Shown here: in pieces, positions 16,625 through 24,618 of the stretch
How positions within the stretch are numbered: the first letter of the stretch is position 1
How the letters are laid out: every line of letters starts with the position of its first letter
Assembly (NCBI RefSeq): GCF_001494595.1
Contig: NZ_LN929907.1
Location: 625,468 to 689,467 of the forward strand
Direction: 5' to 3'
DNA: 64,000 nucleotides
Source of the DNA: Mycobacterium sp. M26
GTDB taxonomy: Bacteria > Actinomycetota > Actinomycetes > Mycobacteriales > Mycobacteriaceae
Made by a program: the position numbers and the translations under genes
Notes under the pieces: generated by a model
Told to the model about the DNA's origin: nothing
Databases searched by the model: none
Seen by the model: the letters and a program-made list of their open reading frames with translations, nothing else

Positions 16625-17872
16625 CTAGAACACCGTGCCGTCGCTGATCACCGTCAGCGGCGGCAGTCCGTCACGTAACCGTTGTGCCAGTGCCCGGCCG
16701 GTCGCCCAGCTGCCACCTTCGAGCACCCGCGCCAGCGGCAACTGCTCGGCGTCGACGCCGAGCCGGTCGCGCACCAGTGGCGCCAGCTCGTCGAGCAGGG
16801 CCACCGTCAATGCCCGCCACTCGACCACCACTTCGTCGGAGGCGCGGTAGCTGTGATCGACGTGGAAACCTTCCCGCAGCCGCAGCACTCCGGTGTCGAG
16901 GAACAGTCCGCCGTTGCGGTACTCCGGTAGGCCGGTCAGGTCGTCGAGCCCCGTCACGGTCACCCCCGCCCAGCCGAACGGTTCCAGCAGCGAGTAGGTG
17001 AGCCATTGCGACAGCTTGTGGAACGGCACCCAGCCGTTCGTCAGACCGGGGCCATGGACGGCGGGGTGCCGCCAGCAGTCACCCACGGCTACACCGTCGA
17101 TCATGTTGCCGCTCGGCCAGATTCCGCTCAACGAGGCCAATACCGCACCGAGGATGTCGTGGGCGGCCACCGTGTTGCGCCCCCGCCCGCACACCGCGCC
17201 GAGGAGCCCGCCCGGCCTGCCGTCGGTGCCGAACGTGTCGGGTGCGGCGGCCAGCGTGCGGCCCAGCCGGTGCAGCAGCGACACCCGCCCGTCGAGACCC
17301 ACCAGCGGGTTGGCGCCGTCGACCTGGAAAGCAGCGGCCAACCGCTGTTCGGTGAGTGCGGCCAGGCCGGCCGCGTCGACCCGGAACGGATCGTCAGGGT
17401 CGCTGGAGAACATGCCACCGAGGAAGGCGTGAAAGCTGGCCACCCCCAACCCTTCTGAGCGGTGCAGGCGGATCCCGGTGTCCGGCTCGAGGTAGCTCCA
17501 GGTGGCGCCAGCCCCGGCATCCAGCAGCACACTGACCACGGTGAGGTCGACCATGGCGCGGGCCCGGTCGGCGATGTCACGATCGGCCAGCAGGCGGTCC
17601 AATGCCGCTTTGCGGTCCACACCGGCGGCCTCGAAGTGACGCCATCGGCTGTGGAAGGGAATCTGCAGGTCCGGGTACTGGGTGCGGGTCACATCCGCGA
17701 CTTCGGTTGCCGCCGTGGCCATCGCGTCGTCGTCGACGAGGAACCACGCCGACTCTCCGGCGCGGGCCCGCTCGGTCAGCTGGCGGGCGCGGTCACGGAC
17801 CGCCGCGGTGCTCAGCAGTGCAGCGGCCGCTCCCGCCGGCGACTCCACATCGACCCCGGTTGCCGAACTCAC
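16625..17872 (-). CDS. URC4/Urg3-family protein (DUF1688), uracil catabolism
   Basis: 415 residues. Family features include YPDLQIPFHSRWRHFEAAG, LLDAGAGATWSYLEP and LTYSLLEPFGW. GTG 17872 overlaps the URC1 stop (GTGA), so translation is coupled. The family is genetically required for uracil use as nitrogen source in the fungal URC route and occurs beside URC1-like genes in bacteria; its reaction has been unclear. The product is cytosolic, with no cofactor motif I can recognise. The URC1-URC4-upp order makes a functional URC pathway likely. Confidence 0.85.
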   Translation of the reverse strand: MSSATGVDVESPAGAAAALLSTAAVRDRARQLTERARAGESAWFLVDDDAMATAATEVADVTRTQYPDLQIPFHSRWRHFEAAGVDRKAALDRLLADRDIADRARAMVDLTVVSVLLDAGAGATWSYLEPDTGIRLHRSEGLGVASFHAFLGGMFSSDPDDPFRVDAAGLAALTEQRLAAAFQVDGANPLVGLDGRVSLLHRLGRTLAAAPDTFGTDGRPGGLLGAVCGRGRNTVAAHDILGAVLASLSGIWPSGNMIDGVAVGDCWRHPAVHGPGLTNGWVPFHKLSQWLTYSLLEPFGWAGVTVTGLDDLTGLPEYRNGGLFLDTGVLRLREGFHVDHSYRASDEVVVEWRALTVALLDELAPLVRDRLGVDAEQLPLARVLEGGSWATGRALAQRLRDGLPPLTVISDGTVF

Positions 17873-19143
17873 CCGTGCAGACCCCGCCCCTTGGGCTTCT
17901 TGAGTTCGGCTTCGTCCGGCACCGGGCCGGGGGTGAAGTACCCGGCGGCCATCTTCGCGTCGATCTCCACCCGCGCGTCGGGCGGGATGAGCTCGTCGGG
18001 AATGTTCACCCGTTCGCCGACGTCGATTCCCGCGCCGACGATGGCGTCGTACTTCATGTTGCTCATCGACACCAGCCGATGAATGGTGCGGATCCCCAGC
18101 CAGTGCAGGACGTCGGGCATCAGCTCCTGGAACCGCATATCCTGAACGCCGGCAACACATTCGGTGCGGGCGAAGTATCCCTCCGCGGTGTCGCCGCCCT
18201 CCTGGCGCTTGCGGGCGTTGTAGACCAGGAACTTCGTCACCTCGCCGAGCGCGCGGCCCTCCTTGCGGGAGTAGGCGATCAGCCCGACACCGCCGCGCTG
18301 GGCGCCCTGAATGCACTCTTCGATCGCATGCGTCAGATAGGGCCGGCAGGTGCAGATATCGGACCCGAACACATCCGAGCCGTTGCACTCGTCGTGTACC
18401 CGGGCGGTGAGCTCCACCTCCGGGTTGGCGAGATCCCTTGGGGCACCGAAGATGTAGATCGTCTGCCCGCCGATCGGCGGGAGGAACACCTCCAGGTCTG
18501 AGCGGGTCACCAGTTCCGGGTACATGCCGCCGGTCTCCTCGAACAGCATCCGGCGCAGGTGTGCCTCGCTGCACCCGAAGCGTTCGGCGACCCCGGGCAG
18601 ATACCAGACCGGCTCGATCGCGGCCTTGGTCACCAGGGCCGCCCCGCCGGGCAGCAACACCCGGCCGTCGGGTTGCAGCCTGCCCTTGTCGATGGCCTCG
18701 GTGATCTCCGGGAGGATGACGTGGGCCTTGGTGACGGCGATCGTCGGGCGAATGTCGTGTCCGGCCGCCAACTCTGCGGCGAAGGCGTCGGCGACCATGG
18801 CGCCCCACGGGTCCAGGCTGACGATCGCGCCAGGCCGGCTCCACTGCGGGTAGGGACCGATGACGTCGGTCGGTGCGGTGTTGGTCAGGTCGGCGCGGTG
18901 CTCCCTCGACAGTGCACCGGCAGCCACCGCCAGTGCGCGGTAGACGCCGTAGGACCCGCTGTGGGTGCCGATCACGTTGCGGTGGCGACGGGTGGTGGTC
19001 GTTCCGATCAGCGGCCCCCGCTCAGTGGCCGTCGGGGCGTCCCACCGGATCGCCGGTGCGTCGTCGGCGCCGCTGTGCGAGGTCAGCCGGATATGGCCGG
19101 CCGGGCCCTGGGGCGCGGCGGGTGAGGGCGCTTCGGCGGACAT
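17869..19143 (-). CDS. URC1-type GTP cyclohydrolase II-like protein
   Basis: 424 residues, about twice the length of a RibA GCH2 domain. The GCH2 zinc site is visible as C253, C264 and C266 (HDECNGSDVFGSDICTC), with a downstream YSRKEGRALGEVTK matching the RibA catalytic segment. The first 200 residues are the URC1-specific extension. Urc1 is thought to open a pyrimidine ring during uracil breakdown rather than to make riboflavin. The ATG has GAGGAGGAG five bases upstream, a very strong site for the first gene of this unit. No ribB, ribE or ribH gene is nearby, which argues against a riboflavin role. Confidence 0.88.
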   Translation of the reverse strand: MSAEAPSPAAPQGPAGHIRLTSHSGADDAPAIRWDAPTATERGPLIGTTTTRRHRNVIGTHSGSYGVYRALAVAAGALSREHRADLTNTAPTDVIGPYPQWSRPGAIVSLDPWGAMVADAFAAELAAGHDIRPTIAVTKAHVILPEITEAIDKGRLQPDGRVLLPGGAALVTKAAIEPVWYLPGVAERFGCSEAHLRRMLFEETGGMYPELVTRSDLEVFLPPIGGQTIYIFGAPRDLANPEVELTARVHDECNGSDVFGSDICTCRPYLTHAIEECIQGAQRGGVGLIAYSRKEGRALGEVTKFLVYNARKRQEGGDTAEGYFARTECVAGVQDMRFQELMPDVLHWLGIRTIHRLVSMSNMKYDAIVGAGIDVGERVNIPDELIPPDARVEIDAKMAAGYFTPGPVPDEAELKKPKGRGLHG

Positions 19144-19231
19144 GTCGGCTCCTCCTCGCGGAAAGGCGCCAGCTTAATCACTACGCGCCCAGCGCGCTGT
19201 CCGGCTGCTCCGCGTCCAGCGGGCTATCGCA

Positions 19232-20349
19232 CTACGGCGCCACCACGATCCGGATCGGATTGCCCTCGGCATGCTCGAGTGCCCGGATGCCCTCGTGGAT
19301 GTCCTCCAGCGGAATGATCTGGCTGACCGACCGGGACAGGTCCAGCCTGCCCCGGGACACCAGCGCGGCCAGCGTCTCGATATCGGTGTTCTGGTAGCCC
19401 AGATGGCCGAGGACCTGCTTCTGCGTCAGGCCGAACATGGAGGTCGGGCCGACGGTCGGCGACTGGTCGCTCATGCCCACCCCGACCAGCCGGCCGCCGA
19501 CGGTGAGGGCGTCCAGCGCCTGCTCGAAGGTGACCTTCAAGCCGACGGCGTCGAACGCCACGTCGAGTTTGCGTCCGCCGGTGGCCTCCAGCAGCTTGTC
19601 GGTCAATTGCGGGTCGAGGGAGTCGAACGCGTAGTCGGCGCCCAGTTCCAGGGCCCGTTCGCGCACCGCTGGGTTGATGTCGACGGCGATCACCGGAACC
19701 GCCCCGATGAGTCGCGCCAGTTGCACGATGTGGGTGCCGACCGGTTGATGTCGACGGCGATCCCCGGAACCGCCCCGATGAGTCGCGCCAGTTGCACGAT
19801 GTGGGTGCCGACCCCGCCGACCCCCCACACCCCGACCGACTCGCCGACCCGCACCTTGCCGGTGTGGACGAGCGCACCGTAGGGCGTCGACACGGCGTCG
19901 GCCAGGATCGCGGCCTGATCCAGCGGGACGTTGTCGGGCACGAGGGTGAGCCCGGCCGCCTGCGCGATGGTGTACTCGGCCCAGGCACCGTCATAGGCGA
20001 AGGCCATGAGCTGGACCCACTGACAGGTGTTCACACCGCCGCCGCGCAGGCAGTTGCGGCACTGCATGCACGGCCGGCCGGCCGCCAGCACCACCCGGTC
20101 ACCCGCGTTCCAGCCGGTGACACCCGGACCGAGCTTGGCGATCGTGCCTGAGGCCTCGTGGCCCTGGGTGACCACCGGGCGCTGGGCCGGGAAGGTGCCG
20201 TTGATCAGGCTGAGATCCGAGTGGCAGATGCCGCAGAACGCGACCTTGACCAACACCTCGCCCTCGCCGGGTTCGGGAATCGGAACATCCTCCAGAACAA
20301 CAGATTTCGTGTCGGCATAGAACCGTTCCGCGCGCATTGTCGCAACCAT
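19232..20349 (-). pseudogene. Zinc-dependent alcohol dehydrogenase, frameshifted by a 71-bp tandem duplication
   Basis: The first part (from ATG 20349, ribosome site AGGAAGG) has the catalytic zinc motif CGICHSDLS, GHEASG and the structural zinc cysteines of CMQCRNCLRGGGVNTC. The Rossmann motif GVWGVGGVGTH follows. A 71-bp unit is then repeated (19672-19742 and 19743-19813), so HIVQLARLIGAVP appears twice and the frame shifts; the rest of the domain continues in the other frame to TAG 19232. Removing one copy restores a 348-residue enzyme of normal length for this AdhA-like family. As written the gene cannot give a working enzyme. It lies 88 bp upstream of URC1 on the same strand. Confidence 0.85.
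19672..19813. repeat. 71-bp tandem direct repeat inside the alcohol dehydrogenase gene
   Basis: Two adjacent 71-bp copies (19672-19742, 19743-19813) differ at one base: A at 19692 and C at 19763. 71 is not a multiple of three, so the duplication shifts the frame. The mismatch lies 21 bp from the left edge of the right-hand copy. Confidence 0.95.
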
Positions 20350-20418
20350 CGGTCATCCTTCCTGGGTCGAGAAGACAAACTACGCCCCCGTGGCGGCTGC
20401 GTGGTTAGAGTGGCTGAC

Positions 20419-20877
20419 ATGGCGCGCAAGTACGCGACCGCGGATGCCGTGGATCGCGAGCAGTTGCTGGAGTTCGTCCGCCCCCGCCACCGCATGGTGC
20501 TGATCACTTTTCGTGCCGACGGGTCGTTGCAGGCCTCGCCGGTGACCGGCGGCGTCGACGACCAGGGCCGGGTGGTGATCGCCAGCTATCCCAGGCGTGC
20601 CAAGGCCGTCAACATCCGCCGGTCCGGCCGCGCTAGCGTGGTCGTGCTCTCCGACGAGTTCGACGGGCCCTATGTCCAGCTCGACGGGGCGGCGGAGGTG
20701 ATCGACCTGCCCGATGCCGTCGAACCGCTGGTCGACTACTTCCGTGCGGTCGCCGGCGAGCACTCGGACTGGGCGGAATACCGCCAGGCCATGGTGGACC
20801 AGGGCAAGTGCCTGATCAGGGTGCTGCCGCAGACGTGGGGGCCGGTGGCCACCGGCGGCTTCCCGCCTGCCGACTGA
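20419..20877 (+). CDS. PPOX-class (F420-dependent, Rv1155-like) oxidoreductase
   Basis: 152 residues with the split-barrel flavin-binding fold. It resembles Rv1155-type proteins: ADGSLQASPVTGGVD near the N-terminus, YPRRAKAVNIRRSGRASV in the cofactor region, and a C-terminal EHSDWAEYRQAMVDQGK. Such proteins bind F420 and reduce diverse substrates. ATG 20419 is chosen; an in-frame GTG nine bases earlier (20410) is also possible. It ends one base before the start of the next gene, so the two form an operon. The natural substrate is unknown. Confidence 0.85.
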   Translation: MARKYATADAVDREQLLEFVRPRHRMVLITFRADGSLQASPVTGGVDDQGRVVIASYPRRAKAVNIRRSGRASVVVLSDEFDGPYVQLDGAAEVIDLPDAVEPLVDYFRAVAGEHSDWAEYRQAMVDQGKCLIRVLPQTWGPVATGGFPPAD

Positions 20878-20878
20878 C

Positions 20879-21379
20879 ATGTGGCCTCGGCAGCGCGACG
20901 GCGTCACCTGCGGACCGAGCGTGGCGGTGATGGCCGGTGTGTTGTTGGACGAGACGTATGCCGCACCGTTGCGGTCGACACACCCGCAGCAGTGGTTCGA
21001 CGCCGAGCAGGCCCGGGTGCATCGCCTGGTCAACACGGTCTGGCCCCGCGCCCTGGGCACCACGCCCGCGGGGATGGCCCGTGCGCTGACCGCACACAGT
21101 GCCGCCCGCGGCATCCGATACCGCTGGCATCTGGCGGGTCCGCACACCCTGCCCGCCGTCTGTGACGCCGTGGCCGCCGGGTGGCCGGTGGCGATGCTGA
21201 TCGGTTCGGCGGTGCCCCGGCACTGGGTGCTGCTCACCGAGATCGACGGTTCGACGATGCGCTGTTATGAGCCGTCCAGTGGCGCCCTGGTCCAGGTGCC
21301 GGTGCAGGACATCCGCGCCGGGCGGTTGGCCGGGCTCGGCTTCGGCCGTCCGTTCGCCTTCGTGCTGCCCCACGTGTGA
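20879..21379 (+). CDS. C39-like papain-fold protein
   Basis: 166 residues. An N-terminal GVTCGPSVAVMAG (C11) and a later PRHWVLLTEID (H115), followed by YEPSSG, fit the Cys-His-Asp/Asn order of C39-like peptidases and transglutaminase-like folds. It has no signal peptide and no transmembrane segment, so it would act in the cytosol. Its ATG is one base after the stop of the F420/PPOX-type gene. Activity is inferred from motif order only; it could be a non-peptidase member of the fold. Confidence 0.6.
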   Translation: MWPRQRDGVTCGPSVAVMAGVLLDETYAAPLRSTHPQQWFDAEQARVHRLVNTVWPRALGTTPAGMARALTAHSAARGIRYRWHLAGPHTLPAVCDAVAAGWPVAMLIGSAVPRHWVLLTEIDGSTMRCYEPSSGALVQVPVQDIRAGRLAGLGFGRPFAFVLPHV

Positions 21380-21388
21380 AAGGGGTTC

Positions 21389-22006
21389 TCACACCTTAGG
21401 TTTGGGACCAAGCATCGCCAGCGACGCGGCGACGGCGGGCTCGATGATGGTGCGCACCGGGTGGCCGTCCTCCATCGTCTGGGCCGTCAGCTCGCGCAGG
21501 CCGCCCACCAGGATCACCGCACCCGCCCGGGTCACCGGCTCGATACCGGCGTCGCGGAACCCGTCGTTGGCGGTCAGATCGACGATCATCGCGACCAGCC
21601 GCCCGAATCCGCGGCGCAGAGTCGGGCGGGCGCTCTCGCCGAGGGCCGGAAGCTCGCGGATCCAGCTGAGCGTGATGGCGGTACTGGCTTCGATGGTGTC
21701 CACGTAGGCCACCACGGCTTGGCGGATCTGGGCGTGCCATGGCGCGCTCGGGTCGACGGCCGCGCGGATGTTGGCCACGATCTGCGCGCTGTTGTCCATC
21801 AGCAGTTCTGCGAAGCACTCCTCCTTGGTGGAGAACTGGTCGTAGAACGTGCGCTTGGAGGTGCGGGCATGTCGGACGATGTCGGCGACGGTGCTGTCCC
21901 GGTAGCCACGCTCGTCGATCGAGGCGGCCAGCCCGGCCAGCAGGCGCGTGCGGAAATCGCCGTCCCGCGGCGAATCGAGGGAGGTTTCGGCAGCGGGTGC
22001 GCTCAC
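21389..22006 (-). CDS. TetR-family regulator divergent from cyp138 (Rv0135c-like)
   Basis: 205 residues from GTG 22006, preceded by AGAGGAG at a six-base spacing; an upstream GTG at 22024 is less well served. The HTH region is VADIVRHARTSKRTFYDQF. It occupies the place of Rv0135c, transcribed away from cyp138. Two similar palindromes in the 113-bp shared promoter are probably its operators, giving autoregulation and control of cyp138. The effector is unknown; a lipophilic P450 substrate would be logical. Confidence 0.87.
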   Translation of the reverse strand: MSAPAAETSLDSPRDGDFRTRLLAGLAASIDERGYRDSTVADIVRHARTSKRTFYDQFSTKEECFAELLMDNSAQIVANIRAAVDPSAPWHAQIRQAVVAYVDTIEASTAITLSWIRELPALGESARPTLRRGFGRLVAMIVDLTANDGFRDAGIEPVTRAGAVILVGGLRELTAQTMEDGHPVRTIIEPAVAASLAMLGPKPKV

Positions 22007-22042
22007 CGGGACTCCTCTCGTCACACCGACCCCTTGTCAGGC

Positions 22043-22062
22043 TTGGTACCAACGAGTACCGT
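22043..22062. promoter_or_regulatory. Candidate TetR operator 1 (GGTAC-N6-GTACC)
   Basis: TTGGTAC (22043-22049), spacer CAACGA, GTACCGT (22056-22062) in the promoter shared by the TetR gene and cyp138. It has the same layout and spacer length as the site 33 bp downstream. Confidence 0.55.
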
Positions 22063-22075
22063 ACCGGACAAGCCA

Positions 22076-22095
22076 GTGGTACAACGCAGTACCAC
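22076..22095. promoter_or_regulatory. Candidate TetR operator 2 (GTGGTAC-N6-GTACCAC)
   Basis: A perfect palindrome: GTGGTAC 22076-22082, spacer AACGCA, GTACCAC 22089-22095. It lies 24 bp before the cyp138 ATG and three helical turns from operator 1. The shared core is GGTAC, six bases containing AACG, GTACC. Confidence 0.65.
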
Positions 22096-22119
22096 GCAAT
22101 CCTGGGAGGCCGGACACAT

Positions 22120-23448
22120 ATGAGCGAAGCGCCCACCGTCGACGTTCTCATCAATACAGAACCCAAGCTGCCCCCTGCCCCCACCACTCCCAGTCCACTG
22201 CTCAAGGTGGGCTTCCTGGCCTCGCGCCGGCGCGTGGTGGAGTGGCTGACCCAGCAGTACGGACGCTGCTTCACCGCCGACGTGCCGGTGTTCGGCCGCA
22301 CCGTCGTGGTCTCCGACCCGGCCCTGACCAAGCAGATCTTCACCACCAGCCCCGAGGTGCTCTACAACATCCAGCCCAACCTGAGCCGGCTGCTGGGACC
22401 CGGCTCGGTGTTTGGGCTCGACGGGCCCGCCCACCGGGTGCGGCGCAAGCTCCTCACCCCGCCGTTCCACGGCAAGAGCATCAAGGCCTACGAGAAGATC
22501 GTCGAGGAAGAGACGCTGCGCGAGATGGCGTCCTGGCCCGAGGGCAGGGAGTTCGAGACCCTCGAACCGCTGATGCGGATCAGCCTCAACGTCATCCTGC
22601 GGGCGATCTTCGGTGCCGAGGGTGCGGAGTTCGAACAACTCCGAGAGCTGTTGCCCAAGTGGGTCACGCTGGGGTCGCGCCTGGCGGTGCTGCCCGCCCC
22701 GGAACGGGAATGGCGGTTCACTCCGTGGGGCAGGCTCGCCGAATACCGGCGCCAGTACGAAAGACTGGTCGACACCCTGATCTCGCGCGCCCGCCAAGAC
22801 CCGAACTTCGAGAACCGCGACGATGTGCTGTCGTTGTTCCTGCGCAGCACCTACGAGGACGGCTCGGCGATGACCCGCAGCGAGGTCGGCGATGAACTGC
22901 TGACCCTGCTGGCCGCCGGCCACGAGACCACCGGTTCGACGCTGTCCTGGGCGTTCGAGCGGATATCCCGGCATCCGGAGGTATTGCGGCAGTTGGTCGC
23001 CGAGGTCGATACCGACGACAACACCTACCGGCAGGCCACCCTGTTCGAGGTGCAGCGCAACCGCACGGTGATCGACTTCTCCGGCCGTCACGTCATCGCC
23101 CCGATCTACGAGCTCGGTGAATGGCGTATCCCGCAAGGCTTTTCGATCATGGTCAGCCTCAATCAGCTGCACGAAAACCCCGAGATGTTCCCCGACCCGC
23201 AGCGGTTCGACCCGCAACGCTTCCTCGACGCCAAGCCCAACACCTTCGCGTGGGTGCCGTTCGGTGGCGGCACGCGACGCTGCATCGGCGCGGCATTCGC
23301 CAACATGGAGATGGACATCGTGCTACGAACGGTGTTGCGGCACTTCACCATCCGGACCACCGATGCTCCAGATGAGAAGTGGCACAACCGCGGTGTGGCC
23401 TACGTCCCGAAAAAGGGCGGCCGGGTGGTGGTCTACCGCCGCCGCTGA
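22120..23448 (+). CDS. cyp138: Cytochrome P450 CYP138
   Basis: 442 residues, collinear with Rv0136 as remembered. The oxygen-activation helix is AGHETTGST (H268-E269-T270), the ExxR pair is E310/R313 in FEVQR, and the haem-binding loop is FGGGTRRCIGAAF with C388 as the axial ligand. There is no N-terminal membrane anchor, so it is a soluble mycobacterial P450 that needs separate redox partners; none is adjacent. ATG 22120 has GGGAGG upstream. The physiological substrate is not established. Position and flanking genes match the tuberculosis locus. Confidence 0.93.
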   Translation: MSEAPTVDVLINTEPKLPPAPTTPSPLLKVGFLASRRRVVEWLTQQYGRCFTADVPVFGRTVVVSDPALTKQIFTTSPEVLYNIQPNLSRLLGPGSVFGLDGPAHRVRRKLLTPPFHGKSIKAYEKIVEEETLREMASWPEGREFETLEPLMRISLNVILRAIFGAEGAEFEQLRELLPKWVTLGSRLAVLPAPEREWRFTPWGRLAEYRRQYERLVDTLISRARQDPNFENRDDVLSLFLRSTYEDGSAMTRSEVGDELLTLLAAGHETTGSTLSWAFERISRHPEVLRQLVAEVDTDDNTYRQATLFEVQRNRTVIDFSGRHVIAPIYELGEWRIPQGFSIMVSLNQLHENPEMFPDPQRFDPQRFLDAKPNTFAWVPFGGGTRRCIGAAFANMEMDIVLRTVLRHFTIRTTDAPDEKWHNRGVAYVPKKGGRVVVYRRR

Positions 23449-23455
23449 GGTCTGC

Positions 23456-23520
23456 GCCTCGAGTGTGCGTCCCGATACGCCCGCCGCGGCGTGTCGCGTA
23501 CGAAACCGCACACTCGAGGC
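23456..23520. terminator. Long inverted repeat between convergent cyp138 and msrBA
   Basis: Arms GCCTCGAGTGTGCG (23456-23469) and CGCACACTCGAGGC (23507-23520) are perfectly complementary over 14 bp, around a 37-nt loop. No U tract follows, as is usual for mycobacterial terminators. It probably works in both directions. Confidence 0.65.
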
Positions 23521-23525
23521 GGCTA

Positions 23526-24500
23526 TCAGACCTCGGCGCGCTTGGGCAGTTTCCAGCCCGGCCGCGGGAAGTGGCAGGTGTACCCGTTGGGGTAGTGCAC
23601 CAGATAGTCCTGATGCTCGGGCTCGGCCTCCCAGAAGTCGCCGGCGGGCGTCACCTCGGTGACCACCTTGCCCGGCCACAGCCCGGAGGCGTCGACATCG
23701 GCGATGGTGTCGAGCGCGACCTGCTTCTGCTCGTCGTCGAGATAGAAGATGGCTGACCGGTAGCTGGTGCCGACATCGTTGCCCTGCCGGTTCTTGGTGC
23801 TCGGATCGTGGATCTGGAAGAAGAACTCCAGCAGCGCCCGGAAGTCCGTCGTGGCCGGGTCGTAGACGATCTCGACCGCCTCGGCGTGCCCCGGGTGATT
23901 GCGGTAGGTCGGGTGATCGTTCTGCCCGCCGGTATAGCCGACCCGGGTGGACACCACGCCCGGCTGCTTGCGGATCAGGTCCTGCATTCCCCAGAAGCAG
24001 CCCCCGGCCAGGATTGCGGTCTTCGTGTCGCTCACGTCGTCTCCCTTCTGTGCGGCGGGCTCGAACAGCCGCCGGTATTCGCCATAGCCCTGTGCCTCGA
24101 GGTCGTCGAGACCGATGAATCTCAGCGAAGCCGAGTTGATGCAGTAGCGCAACCCTCCCGCCGCGCGCGGGCCGTCCTTGAACACGTGACCGAGGTGGCT
24201 GTCGCCGTGCGCCGAGCGCACCTCGGTACGCGGCACCAGCAGCTTGAAGTCGCGCTTGGTGACCACATTCGATGTCTCGATCGGTTTGGTGAAACTCGGC
24301 CAGCCCGAGCCGCTGTCGAACTTGTCCACCGAGGCGAACAGCGGTTCGCCGGAGACGACGTCGACGTAGATACCCGGCTCGTGGTTGTCCCAGTACTCGC
24401 CGGTGAAGGGTCGCTCGGTGCCGTTGCGCTGTGTTACCCGGTACTGCTCGGGTGACAGCGCGTTCACGGCATCGGGATTGCGGTGATAGTCGCGTGGCAT
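23526..24500 (-). CDS. Fused methionine sulfoxide reductase MsrB-MsrA
   Basis: 324 residues. Residues 1-135 are MsrB with the catalytic Cys in RYCINSAS (C120). The MsrB zinc cysteines are replaced ([11 protein letters not shown] in place of a CxxC pair), so it is the zinc-free type. Residues 160-324 are MsrA with GGCFWGM (C168) and a complete domain to the end. Together they repair both Met-sulfoxide stereoisomers. A GTG at residue 156 (24035) has AAGGGAG five bases upstream, so MsrA alone might also be made. The position matches Rv0137c (msrA). In M. tuberculosis the two enzymes are separate. Confidence 0.92.
   Translation of the reverse strand: MPRDYHRNPDAVNALSPEQYRVTQRNGTERPFTGEYWDNHEPGIYVDVVSGEPLFASVDKFDSGSGWPSFTKPIETSNVVTKRDFKLLVPRTEVRSAHGDSHLGHVFKDGPRAAGGLRYCINSASLRFIGLDDLEAQGYGEYRRLFEPAAQKGDDVSDTKTAILAGGCFWGMQDLIRKQPGVVSTRVGYTGGQNDHPTYRNHPGHAEAVEIVYDPATTDFRALLEFFFQIHDPSTKNRQGNDVGTSYRSAIFYLDDEQKQVALDTIADVDASGLWPGKVVTEVTPAGDFWEAEPEHQDYLVHYPNGYTCHFPRPGWKLPKRAEV
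24033..24050 (-). promoter_or_regulatory. Internal ribosome site and GTG for free MsrA
   Basis: Inside the fused msr gene, AAGGGAG is followed after five bases by an in-frame GTG (24035-24033), just before the MsrA domain. It may be a relic of separate genes or a working internal start. Confidence 0.45.
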
Positions 24501-24595
24501 GACCTGTTCAACGATCGAGGGTGCCTCGAAAATCCCGTGTCATACAAGCGTCAGAAAGGCGTCCTGCCTGCGGCCAACCCCTCGACAAAGCTCGA

Positions 24596-24609
24596 TAGAA
24601 CGTGTTCTA
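24596..24609. promoter_or_regulatory. KstR-type box upstream of the NTF2-like/epimerase operon
   Basis: TAGAACGTGTTCTA is a perfect 6+2+6 palindrome and fits the mycobacterial KstR consensus TnnAACnnGTTnnA. It lies nine bases before the GTG of the NTF2-like gene, where bound repressor would block expression. This suggests that sterol-pathway or related lipid signals control the two genes. Other TetR proteins with the same half-site are possible. Confidence 0.65.
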
Positions 24610-24618
24610 GTTTGAGCT

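Noticed and set aside
17869..19143. Riboflavin-pathway RibA
   Set aside because: Length, extension and linkage to URC4 and upp fit URC1; no other rib gene is present.
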